Shown one piece after another: positions 24,473 to 32,071 of a DNA stretch of 64,000 bases. A program made the translations under genes and the position numbers. The notes beneath the pieces are model-generated. The model did not search any database and was not told the origin of the DNA. It saw only the letters and a list, made by a program, of their open reading frames with translations. This DNA is from Streptomyces bottropensis ATCC 25435 (lineage in GTDB: Bacteria; Actinomycetota; Actinomycetes; Streptomycetales; Streptomycetaceae), in the NCBI RefSeq assembly GCF_000383595.1, contig NZ_KB911581.1, positions 4,620,496 through 4,684,495 on the forward strand, in the 5' to 3' direction. Within the stretch, counting starts at the first letter, position 1. Every line of letters begins with the position of its first letter.

Positions 24473-25471
24473 TTGTACACCGCACACCCCGACCGCTACG
24501 CGGACATGCCCTACCGGCGCACCGGACGCAGCGGTCTGAAACTTCCCGCGCTGTCGCTCGGCCTGTGGCACAACTTCGGCCCCGACCGTTCCGTGCAGAC
24601 GCAGCGCGCGATCCTGCGCCGCGCCTTCGACCTGGGCGTCACCCACTTCGACCTGGCCAACAACTACGGCCCGCCGCCCGGCTCCGCCGAGTCCGCCCTC
24701 GGCGAGGCCCTGCGGTCCGACTTCGCGCCGTACCGCGACGAGCTGGTCATCTCCACCAAGGCGGGTTACCTGATGTGGCCCGGCCCGTACGGCGAGTGGG
24801 GCTCCCGCAAGTACGTGCTCTCCTCGCTGGACCAGAGCCTGAAGCGCATGGGCCTGGACTACGTCGACATCTTCTACTCGCACCGCCCCGACCCGCAGAC
24901 TCCGCTGGAGGAGACGATGGGTGCGCTGCACACGGCGGTCCAGCAGGGCAAGGCGCTGTACGTCGGCGTCTCGAACTACTCGGCCGAGCAGACCCGGGAG
25001 GCCGCCCGCATCCTGGGCGAGCTGGGGACCCCGCTCCTCATCCACCAGCCCCGCTACTCGATGCTCGACCGGCGCCCGGAGAGCGAGGGCCTGCTCGACG
25101 CCCTCGACGAGCTCCAGGTCGGTTCCATCGTCTTCTCCCCGCTGGAACAGGGCCTGCTCACCTCCCGCTACCTCGACGGCATCCCGGAGGACTCGCGCGC
25201 CGCGAGCGACAGCCCGTTCCTGCGGTCGGACGCCGTCACCGAGGACCTGGTGGGCAGGCTCCGCGCCCTGGACGAGGTCGCCAAGTCCCGCGGCCAGACA
25301 CTGGCGCAGCTCGCCCTCGCCTGGACGCTGCGCGGCGGCCGGGTCACCTCCGCCCTCGTCGGCGCGAGCAGCGCCCGCCAGATCGAGGACAGCGTCGGCG
25401 CCATCGCCAACCTCGACTTCGAGGCGGACGAACTGGCCCGTATCGACGCGATCATCGAGGGCGAGGGCTGA
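24473..25471 (+). CDS. Aldo-keto reductase (YghZ-like, AKR14 type)
   Basis: A 332-residue TIM-barrel NADPH-dependent reductase. Motifs run in order: GVTHFDLANNYGPPPGSAE with the catalytic Asp and Tyr, ELVISTKAGY with the catalytic Lys, IFYSHRPDPQTPLEETM, and GASSARQIEDSVGAIANLDF for cofactor binding. The PPGSAE and LMWPGPYGEWGSRKY segments mark the YghZ/L-glyceraldehyde-3-phosphate reductase subgroup. TTG 24473 is chosen because GGAG lies 5 bases upstream and the family begins close to it; a longer frame from TTG 24389 would overlap the regulatory region. Confidence 0.88.
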   Translation: MYTAHPDRYADMPYRRTGRSGLKLPALSLGLWHNFGPDRSVQTQRAILRRAFDLGVTHFDLANNYGPPPGSAESALGEALRSDFAPYRDELVISTKAGYLMWPGPYGEWGSRKYVLSSLDQSLKRMGLDYVDIFYSHRPDPQTPLEETMGALHTAVQQGKALYVGVSNYSAEQTREAARILGELGTPLLIHQPRYSMLDRRPESEGLLDALDELQVGSIVFSPLEQGLLTSRYLDGIPEDSRAASDSPFLRSDAVTEDLVGRLRALDEVAKSRGQTLAQLALAWTLRGGRVTSALVGASSARQIEDSVGAIANLDFEADELARIDAIIEGEG

Positions 25472-25613
25472 CCTCGCTGGTGCCGCGGACCTTCACCGGA
25501 CCGCGCGTACCGAAGAAGGCGGCGGACCGGGGCCGTACGAGGTAGGTCCAGCCGCCTTCGACGGGGCTCCTGCGCAGCCCGCGGTTCGGGGGCTACGCCA
25601 CCGATCGCCGGGG

Positions 25614-26009
25614 CTACGCCGCCGGCACCCGGTCCAGGAAGCCGTACACGCTCCGGATGCGGTCCTGCGCGTCGAGCGTGATCACGTCGAAGCCGGCGAC
25701 CGGCGCCCCGCCGCCCGCCTCGTCCACCAGTTCCCAGGCGAAGCGGGCGGTGTCGTGGTGTCCGTCCACGGCCGTGGACGGACGGAAGGCGAGGCCGGGG
25801 AACTGTTTCCGGGCCGCCGTGATCAGTGCGGCGATATCCTCGTGGCCGCGCACGTCGGCCAGCGGATCGGTGTAGCCGCCGTCGGCGGCCCAGGCGGCGG
25901 TGACCGCCCGTGTCCGGTCCTCCTCGCCGTCCGCGTTCCAGGCCTCGAAGTAGCGGGCGACGGCGGCCTCGTAGCGGTCCGGGCTCTGCTGATTCGCGGG
26001 CATGATCAT
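25614..26009 (-). CDS. NTF2-like / SnoaL-type protein
   Basis: A 131-residue cone-shaped NTF2 fold: an N-terminal helix (YEAAVARYFEAWNADG), WAADGGYTDPLADVRGHEDIAALI, and beta strands ending RIRSVYGFLDRVPA. Members act as small isomerases, cyclases or ligand-binding proteins; the role here is unknown. ATG 26009 has GGAGG five bases upstream. The upstream region contains two dyads (26199-26240). Confidence 0.85.
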   Translation of the reverse strand: MIMPANQQSPDRYEAAVARYFEAWNADGEEDRTRAVTAAWAADGGYTDPLADVRGHEDIAALITAARKQFPGLAFRPSTAVDGHHDTARFAWELVDEAGGGAPVAGFDVITLDAQDRIRSVYGFLDRVPAA

Positions 26010-26428
26010 TGAACCCTCCATCGGGGATCTGCGTAGGAAACGGTGACCGGATCCGCGGCTGTCCGCGGCCTCCTCGGGATCCGGCACCGCACACGATGCC
26101 CCGGACGTGCCGCAGGCGTCGATTACCTCGGAGGTCATCCCGAGGAAGGCCCGGTCGGAGGGCCCTGCGCATCGTTTCGGCCACGCGCGCGCTCGCATAT
26201 GCCAAGAGACTGGCCGAATTGGCATGGTGACAGAGTGTCAGCCGTGGCGATACTCGACTGACAGGGCGATTGAGTCATGAACGAACGCGCACCCGTGCGC
26301 GTACATCGCGTCACTGTGCGTGACTCTCGGATCGCCGGATGTGTACGGCCGGCAAATCTGTGAGGCGGGAGCAAGTCCGCGCGGCGAGCGAGGTCGGGCG
26401 GAACGGCATGCGATCGGGGGAGCGAAGC
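26010..26428. other. Intergenic region without a convincing gene
   Basis: These 419 bases separate a leftward and a rightward gene. Short frames exist, but none has a good start site or recognisable product. Two dyads near 26199-26240 are the only clear structure, so the region probably holds divergent promoters. Confidence 0.5.
26199..26240. promoter_or_regulatory. Two adjacent inverted repeats
   Basis: ATGCCAA (26199-26205) and TTGGCAT (26219-26225) are perfect 7-base arms with a 13-base spacer. Immediately next to it, TGACA (26228-26232) and TGTCA (26236-26240) form a second dyad with a 3-base spacer. The pair could be regulator sites for the flanking divergent genes. Confidence 0.45.
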
Positions 26429-26839
26429 GTGCACGACGAATTCCTGTGCCATGTCACCGCGTACGGGTGGTGCGGCGGCCGGCGTGTCGGCGTGCCCCTC
26501 GGAACCTACCGCGCCCCCACGTTGGCGCTGGCGCTGTGGTGGATGCGCGACCGCGCGTTATGGATCGCCGAACGCCTCGATCCGCGCCCCGAGAACCCGA
26601 ACTTCCCCCCGAACGCGGTCGTTCCGGTCGCCGACACCGTGCCGGACGTACCGGCCCTGCTGCGTGCCTGGTCCACCGACGAAGCGCAACAGGGCCTGGT
26701 GGCCGACGAGTTGGCGGCCGGGAACCTGGTCCGGATCGCGACCAACGACGACACCACGGAGTACGAACTGCTCGCGGAGTCCGTCGACGCCGTGCGCATG
26801 CAGCGCATCGCCCAGCGCATCGCCGCTCCCGCCGCCTGA
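26429..26839 (+). CDS. Hypothetical protein, 136 residues
   Basis: No family is recognised. The protein is soluble, with a Trp-rich helix (YRAPTLALALWWMRDRALWIAERLD) and a Pro/Asn segment (PRPENPNFPPNAVVP). GTG 26429 is chosen because GGGGAG lies 6 bases upstream; an ATG at 26408 in the same frame is possible. It precedes the double-FHA ABC operon by 108 bases on the same strand but probably has its own promoter. Confidence 0.65.
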   Translation: MHDEFLCHVTAYGWCGGRRVGVPLGTYRAPTLALALWWMRDRALWIAERLDPRPENPNFPPNAVVPVADTVPDVPALLRAWSTDEAQQGLVADELAAGNLVRIATNDDTTEYELLAESVDAVRMQRIAQRIAAPAA

Positions 26840-26934
26840 CCCCGGGACCGCCCGGCGATCGCGCCCCGGAGTCGAGATTCACCGCCGTCACCCGGCCCCG
26901 CTGCGGCGGCCGGGCGCATATCCGGGTGAATCGG

Positions 26935-26940
26935 TAGAAT
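26935..26940 (+). promoter_or_regulatory. -10 element for a leaderless FHA-ABC transcript
   Basis: TAGAAT ends 7 bases before ATG 26948, so the transcript would start at or next to the start codon. No clear -35 hexamer is visible and no Shine-Dalgarno lies before the ATG, which supports leaderless translation. Confidence 0.5.
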
Positions 26941-26947
26941 TTCCTGC

Positions 26948-29275
26948 ATGGCAGAGCGGTCCATCGCACCGACCGCGCCCGAACTCGTTCTGGAAACCGA
27001 GTCGGGCTCCACGGTGATGACCCCGAACCACGCGTACCACGTGGGACGCGACCCGCTCAGCGACGTCGTGCTCGACGACGACCGGGTCTCGTGGCACCAC
27101 GCGGTGCTGCGGGCCGAGGCCGGTCACTGGACGATCGAGGACGAGCACAGCACCAACGGCACGTACGCCGACGGCCACCGCGTCCGCGAGTGGGACGTCG
27201 GCCCCGGCACCGTCATCCACTTCGGGAGCCTGCCCGACGGCCCCCGAGCGGTGCTCACCGGTCTCGCCCCCGAGCGCCCCTCCGGCATCTTCCGACCCGC
27301 CTCCACCGGCACGTTCCGTCGGCCCACCAGCGTCCGTCCGCTGCCCGAGCGGACCGTCCGAATCGGCCGCGCCTCCGACAACGACCTGGTCATCGACGAC
27401 CTCATCGTCTCCCGCCGGCACGCGGAACTGCGGGCGCGGCCGGAGGGCACGTACGAGATCGTCGACCTCGGCAGCCACAACGGCACCTTTCTCAACGGAA
27501 CGCCCGTTGACCAGGCCATGGTCACTCCCGGTGACATCGTTGGCATCGGGCACTCCGCGTTCTGCCTGGTCGGGGACCAACTGCAGGAGTACGTAGACAC
27601 CGGCGAGGTCTCCCTCGATGTCCAGGAACTCACCGTGGCCGTCGACCGCGGCCGCAAGACGCTCCTGGACAAGGTGTCGTTTCCGGTCGGCGAGAAATGC
27701 CTTTTGGCCGTGGTCGGCCCCAGCGGCGCCGGCAAGTCCACGCTCCTGAACGCCCTGACCGGGCAGCGCCCGGCCGACAGCGGCACGGTCCTCTACGACG
27801 GGCGCGACCTCTACCGCGACTACGCCGAACTGCGCCAGCGCATCGGCCTGGTCCCGCAGGACGACATCCTGCACGCGCAGCTGACCGTCCGCAGGGCCCT
27901 GTCCTACGCCGCCGAACTCCGCTTCCCGCAGGACACCGCGAAGGCCGAGCGACAGGCCCGGGTCGACGAGGTGATCCGCGAACTGGGCCTCGAACAGCGG
28001 GCCGGCCAGCCCATCCACAGCCTCTCCGGCGGCCAGCGCAAACGGGTCAGCGTCGCCCTGGAACTGCTGACCAAGCCCTCCCTGCTGTTCCTCGACGAAC
28101 CGACCTCCGGTCTCGACCCGGGCATGGACCGCTCGGTGATGCACATGCTGCGCGGCCTCGCCGACGACGGCCGCACGGTCATCGTCGTCACCCACAGCGT
28201 CCTCAGCCTCGACGTCTGCGACCGGCTCCTCGTCCTCGCGCCCGGCGGCAAGGTCGCCTACTACGGCCCGCCGGACGACACCCTCGCCTTCTTCGGGTTC
28301 GAACAGTGGCCGGAGGCCTTCGAGGCCTTCGAACGCGACCAGGAGCGGGACTGGGCGGGGGAGTACCGGGACTCGCCCTTCCAGCGCCAGTACGTCACCG
28401 CCTCCATGGGCCGGCCGTATCTGCCCGACGACCCCGAGCCCGTCGCCGTGGCACCGCCGCCCAAACCGCAGAGCTGGGGCGCCCAACTGGGCACGCTGGT
28501 ACGCCGGTACGCGGCCGCGCTCGGCGCCGACCGCACCTTCCTCGCCATCATGATCGCGCTGCCGTTCGTGATGGGCGCGATGGCCAGGGCACTCGCGGGG
28601 AGCACGCTGGACCGGGAGACCGCCATGAACGCGCTGCTCATCCTGTGTGTGGGCGGGGTTCTGACGGGTGCGGCGAACGCCGTGCGGGAACTGGTCAAGG
28701 AACGGGTGATCTACCGGCGAGAACGGGCCGTCGGCCTGTCCAGATCCGCGTACCTGATGTCCAAGGTCGTCGTCCTCGGCACGATCACCGTCCTCCAGGC
28801 GGTCGTCCTCACCCTGGTCGCCCTGCTCGGCGTCGATCTCAACGCCCCGGGCGGCGAAGGGGTGCTGATGCCGCCCCTGGTCGAGATCACGGTCGCCGTG
28901 GCGCTGCTCTCCTTCACCGCGATGATGCTCGGCCTGGTGGTCTCCGCACTGGTGCGCAAGGAGGAGGTCACCATGCCGCTGCTGGTGCTCCTCGCGATCG
29001 TCCAGGTCGTGTTCTGCGGCGCGCTGCTGGACGTCAACGGCACGATCGTCCTCGAACAGCTGGCCTGGCTGGTGCCGTCGCGGTGGGCGTTCGCCGCGAT
29101 GGCCGGCACGATCGACCTCGAACGGATCGTCCCCGACACGACGGACCCGCTGTTCGCGCACTCGGCGGGCGTGTGGCTGCTCGACGTGGGGATGCTCGTC
29201 GTCCTGTCGCTGCTCTGCGGCTGGCTCGTCGCCCGGCTGCTGCGCCGCCGCGAACCCGCGGTGATGCGGAAGTAG
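26948..29275 (+). CDS. Double-FHA-domain ABC transporter (ATPase and membrane domain fused)
   Basis: The 775-residue protein has two FHA domains (about 20-95 and 130-205) with the conserved GR, SxxH and NG residues (VGRDPLSDVVLDDDRVSWHH; IGRASDNDLVIDDLIVSRRH; SHNGTFLNG). An ABCG-like nucleotide-binding domain follows (Walker A GPSGAGKST, signature LSGGQRKR, Walker B LLFLDEPTSGLDPG), then an ABC-2 permease with about six helices. FHA domains bind phosphothreonine, and a Ser/Thr kinase lies in the same operon, so phosphorylation probably controls transport or partner binding. The mycobacterial Rv1747 is a known protein of this layout. The substrate is unknown. Confidence 0.92.
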   Translation: MAERSIAPTAPELVLETESGSTVMTPNHAYHVGRDPLSDVVLDDDRVSWHHAVLRAEAGHWTIEDEHSTNGTYADGHRVREWDVGPGTVIHFGSLPDGPRAVLTGLAPERPSGIFRPASTGTFRRPTSVRPLPERTVRIGRASDNDLVIDDLIVSRRHAELRARPEGTYEIVDLGSHNGTFLNGTPVDQAMVTPGDIVGIGHSAFCLVGDQLQEYVDTGEVSLDVQELTVAVDRGRKTLLDKVSFPVGEKCLLAVVGPSGAGKSTLLNALTGQRPADSGTVLYDGRDLYRDYAELRQRIGLVPQDDILHAQLTVRRALSYAAELRFPQDTAKAERQARVDEVIRELGLEQRAGQPIHSLSGGQRKRVSVALELLTKPSLLFLDEPTSGLDPGMDRSVMHMLRGLADDGRTVIVVTHSVLSLDVCDRLLVLAPGGKVAYYGPPDDTLAFFGFEQWPEAFEAFERDQERDWAGEYRDSPFQRQYVTASMGRPYLPDDPEPVAVAPPPKPQSWGAQLGTLVRRYAAALGADRTFLAIMIALPFVMGAMARALAGSTLDRETAMNALLILCVGGVLTGAANAVRELVKERVIYRRERAVGLSRSAYLMSKVVVLGTITVLQAVVLTLVALLGVDLNAPGGEGVLMPPLVEITVAVALLSFTAMMLGLVVSALVRKEEVTMPLLVLLAIVQVVFCGALLDVNGTIVLEQLAWLVPSRWAFAAMAGTIDLERIVPDTTDPLFAHSAGVWLLDVGMLVVLSLLCGWLVARLLRRREPAVMRK

Positions 29276-29280
29276 CCGCG

Positions 29281-29931
29281 ATGACGACCACCGGTTTCCT
29301 TCCCACCCATGTCGTCCCGCCGGGCGGGCTGCCCGCCTGGGAACTCCCCGATCCCTCCCGCCCCACCGCGGCCCTCGACGCGCTGCTGCCCGTCCAACTG
29401 CTGGAGCGGCGCGGCGACTGGGGTCACGCCCTGTGCGCCAACGGCTGGTCCGCCTGGATCGACGCCCGTCTCCTCGTCGCCGTACCCCAGGACCCGCCCG
29501 CGGCCGGCGCGGACGTCGCCCGCACCGCCGACCCGCGTCCGCTGCTGGCCCGGGCCGAGGAGGCCCTGTCGCGTTACCGGACCGAGGCGGAGGCGCTGGC
29601 CGCGGGACATCGCGACGGGGAGGCCTTCCGCGACCGTACGAAGGGGCTGCGGATCGGCGTGGTCGTCGACGGCGAGTCGCTGTGGCTGTTCGACGCCGCG
29701 CACGAGCGGTGGGTGTACTGCGACGGGACCCGGCTGAGCACCTTCGCCGTGGGCGACACCCCGCAGGCGACGCCGGCCGCCCCGCACCCCCCGCCCACCG
29801 CCGCTCCCGCCCCCGAGGCGACGCGCGTCGTCGCGGAACCCGGTCCCGGGCCTGCGCCCGACCGCGCGACCGACCGGCCGCACGATCACGAACCCACCCG
29901 GCTGGTCCCGCCGGTGACCCGCGATGAGTGA
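29281..29931 (+). CDS. Hypothetical protein between the FHA-ABC transporter and the kinase
   Basis: The 216-residue protein starts 5 bases after the transporter stop and overlaps the kinase start by 8 bases, so it is certainly part of the operon. Residues 40-75 resemble an SH3-like beta fold (LLERRGDWGHALCANGWSAW); a helix (LARAEEALSRYRTEAEALAAG) and a short beta region (GVVVDGESLWLFDAAHERW) follow. The last 55 residues are Pro/Ala/Asp-rich with several Thr (EATRVV, EPTRLVPP) that could be kinase targets and FHA ligands. That link is inference. Confidence 0.8.
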   Translation: MTTTGFLPTHVVPPGGLPAWELPDPSRPTAALDALLPVQLLERRGDWGHALCANGWSAWIDARLLVAVPQDPPAAGADVARTADPRPLLARAEEALSRYRTEAEALAAGHRDGEAFRDRTKGLRIGVVVDGESLWLFDAAHERWVYCDGTRLSTFAVGDTPQATPAAPHPPPTAAPAPEATRVVAEPGPGPAPDRATDRPHDHEPTRLVPPVTRDE

Positions 29932-30928
29932 GACACAGCCGTACGCGGGGCGCCCCTCCGAGCTGGTCGGACGGCAGATCGCCGGCTACCGCATCGAACG
30001 CGAGATCGGCCGGGGCGGTATGGCCGTCGTCTACCAGGCGCTGGACCTGCGCCTGGAACGGACGGTCGCGCTGAAGCTGCTCGCCCCGGAACTGGCCCGG
30101 AACGACACCTTCCGGCGCCGTTTCACGCACGAGTCACGGGTGGCCGCGGCGATCGACCACCCGCACATCGTGCCGGTCTTCGAGGCGGGCGAGACGGACG
30201 GGGTCCTCTACATCGCCATGCGGTACGTCGCGGGCAGCGATCTGCGGCATCTGCTGGACCGAGAGGGCCCCTTGCCGGTCACGACCGCCACCCGGATCGC
30301 CGCCCAGGTCGCCTCCGCGCTCGACGCGGCGCACGACCACGGGCTGGTGCACCGGGACGTGAAGCCCGGCAACATCCTGGTCGCGCAGGGCACCGACAGC
30401 GACCATCCCGAGCACGTCTACCTCACCGACTTCGGTCTGACGAAGAAATCCCTGTCCCTGACCGGGTTCACCAGCGTCGGCCAGTTCGTGGGCACCCTGG
30501 ACTACGTGGCCCCGGAGCAGATCTCCGGCAAGCCCGTCGACGGCCGCTGCGACGTCTACAGCCTCGCCTGCGTCGTCCACGAGACGCTCTGTGGCCGGCC
30601 GCCGTTCCAACGGGACGACGACATGGCCCTGTTGTGGGCCCACCAGTACGACGAGCCGCCCCCGCTGACCGCCGAGCGCCCCGATCTGCCGCCGGCCGTG
30701 GACGGGGTGCTGGCGACGGCGCTGGCCAAGTCCCCGGACGACCGCTACGACTCCTGTCTGTCCTTCGTGGCCGCGCTCCGGGCCGCCGACGCCGCACGCG
30801 GCTTCCCGGCGGGGCACGCGCCGACCCGGTCGGTCGCGCCGAAGGCCTCCGGGCCGCCCGAGGCCCCGCCGCGACCGCCGCCGTGGGCCGCGCCCGTCTT
30901 CATCCGCTCCGGCCGGTACCCCGGCTGA
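29924..30928 (+). CDS. Ser/Thr protein kinase of the Hanks (PknB-like) type, soluble
   Basis: The 334-residue kinase has the Gly-rich loop (IGRGGMAVVY), VALKLL with the ATP-anchoring Lys, the catalytic loop HRDVKPGN, DFG (LTDFGLTKK) and APEQ. It starts after a 25-residue lead and ends in a Pro-rich tail with no membrane helix, so unlike PknB it has no external sensor domain. The two FHA domains of the transporter in the same operon are its likely readers. It overlaps the previous gene by 8 bases, and its 3' end overlaps the convergent rpiB-like gene by 29. Confidence 0.92.
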   Translation: MSETQPYAGRPSELVGRQIAGYRIEREIGRGGMAVVYQALDLRLERTVALKLLAPELARNDTFRRRFTHESRVAAAIDHPHIVPVFEAGETDGVLYIAMRYVAGSDLRHLLDREGPLPVTTATRIAAQVASALDAAHDHGLVHRDVKPGNILVAQGTDSDHPEHVYLTDFGLTKKSLSLTGFTSVGQFVGTLDYVAPEQISGKPVDGRCDVYSLACVVHETLCGRPPFQRDDDMALLWAHQYDEPPPLTAERPDLPPAVDGVLATALAKSPDDRYDSCLSFVAALRAADAARGFPAGHAPTRSVAPKASGPPEAPPRPPPWAAPVFIRSGRYPG

Positions 30929-31364
30929 CGTCGAGACGCTCGACGAGGGCCACGTTCTCCCGGTCGTCGGCGTCCTGTCCGGCCTCGGCGGCGAACCAGG
31001 CGTCGAGGATCTCCCTCAGCAGCGGCTCGGAGGTCAGCCGCAGCCCGATCGCCAGGACGTTGGCGTCGTTCCAGCGCCGGGCGCCGTCGGCCGTGTAGGC
31101 GTCCGCGCACAGGGCGGCCCGTACCCCGGGCACCTTGTTCGCGGCGATGGACGCGCCGGTGCCCGTCCAGCAGCACACGACGGCCTGGTCCGCCCTCCCG
31201 GCGGCGACATCGCGCGCCGCCGCCTCCGAGCAGGCCGCCCACCTGGGGTCGTCCCCCACGCGCAGCGCGCCGTGGGTCAGCACCTCATGGCCCCGGTCGC
31301 GCAACTCCGTGAGAAGGAGGCGGGCGACGGGCTCGTCCATGTCCGAGGAGACGGAGATCCGCAT
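30900..31364 (-). CDS. RpiB/LacAB-family sugar-phosphate isomerase-like protein
   Basis: A 154-residue alpha-beta protein with the RpiB layout: MRISVSSDMDEPVARLL at the N-terminus, the active-site segment VVCCWTGTGASIAANKVPGVRAALC, and RRWNDANVLAIGLRLTS. RpiB interconverts ribose-5-phosphate and ribulose-5-phosphate; LacAB acts on galactose-6-phosphate. The motif normally reads CGTGIG, so CWTGTG hints at a different substrate. The ATG 31364 start is supported by the family N-terminus more than by a ribosome binding site. Confidence 0.85.
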   Translation of the reverse strand: MRISVSSDMDEPVARLLLTELRDRGHEVLTHGALRVGDDPRWAACSEAAARDVAAGRADQAVVCCWTGTGASIAANKVPGVRAALCADAYTADGARRWNDANVLAIGLRLTSEPLLREILDAWFAAEAGQDADDRENVALVERLDVSRGTGRSG

Positions 31365-31389
31365 GCCCCCGAGGCTACCCGGCCCCCGG

Positions 31390-31845
31390 CTACGGGCGCG
31401 GCCATGCCTTTCCGTGCAGCCGCTCGATGCTGGTGTTGAACCGCTGGAGGTAGTCGGCGAATCCGGCGATGTCCTCCTCGGACCAGCCCTCCAGCACCAG
31501 GGCGAGGCTGCGGACGTTGCCCTCACGCTCCTCGTCCAGCCGGCGCCCGCCCTCCTCGGTGATACGGAACTTCCGCGCCACGCCGCCCTCCGGGTCGAGG
31601 GCGTACTCGACCAGTCCGGCCCGCAGGGCGGCGGCGGTCTGCCGGCGCAGGGTGGAGGCGTCGAGACCGAAGGCGTCGCTCAGCTCGCTGATCGACATCG
31701 GCCCCTCGACGCGGATGCGGCTGAGCAGGATGTACGCGCTGCGCTCCAGCGTGGAGTCCTTGCGGCGCCCCTTGCTCTGGCTCAGATGCTGGTAACGCCC
31801 GAGCAGCATGTTCTCGTACTCGACCCGGCGCGTCGGCTCTTCCAC
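31390..31845 (-). CDS. MarR-family transcriptional regulator
   Basis: This 151-residue protein has a winged helix (MSISELSDAFGLDASTLRRQTAAALRAGL, then a wing with DPEGGVARKFRIT). GTG 31845 follows GAAGGTGG. It is divergent from an MFS transporter, with an unusual cluster of TGCA palindromes between them, and is the obvious candidate regulator of that transporter. Confidence 0.87.
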   Translation of the reverse strand: MEEPTRRVEYENMLLGRYQHLSQSKGRRKDSTLERSAYILLSRIRVEGPMSISELSDAFGLDASTLRRQTAAALRAGLVEYALDPEGGVARKFRITEEGGRRLDEEREGNVRSLALVLEGWSEEDIAGFADYLQRFNTSIERLHGKAWPRP

Positions 31846-31935
31846 GGTCGCCCACCTTCTCGTTGCGGATACCGCCACGGCGATCTTTCCATCCCGGCGG
31901 CGGGGCCCGCCCGGACGGACGTCGGCTTCGCGATG

Positions 31936-32029
31936 TGCATCATGCATGAGGCGTGCATCGAGCATGCTACGTGAGCAATGCATAGAACGTGTGCCATGCA
32001 CGTGACAGGTATGCTGCACGCCAGGTGCA
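31936..32029. promoter_or_regulatory. Cluster of seven TGCA palindromes between a MarR gene and an MFS gene
   Basis: TGCA occurs at 31936, 31943, 31954, 31979, 31997, 32015 and 32026, mostly as TGCAT or ATGCA, with GCATGC at 31962. About 0.4 copies would be expected by chance in 94 bases. The density suggests several overlapping sites for the divergent MarR protein. Confidence 0.55.
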
Positions 32030-32071
32030 TGACGTATGCCCCGTCGTCGGTACATCGCACGGAGGAATCCC

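Noticed and set aside
26888..30130. 1080-codon minus-strand frame opposite the FHA-ABC operon
   Set aside because: The plus strand has clear FHA, ABC and kinase motifs; the minus frame has none and arises from GC-rich codon bias.
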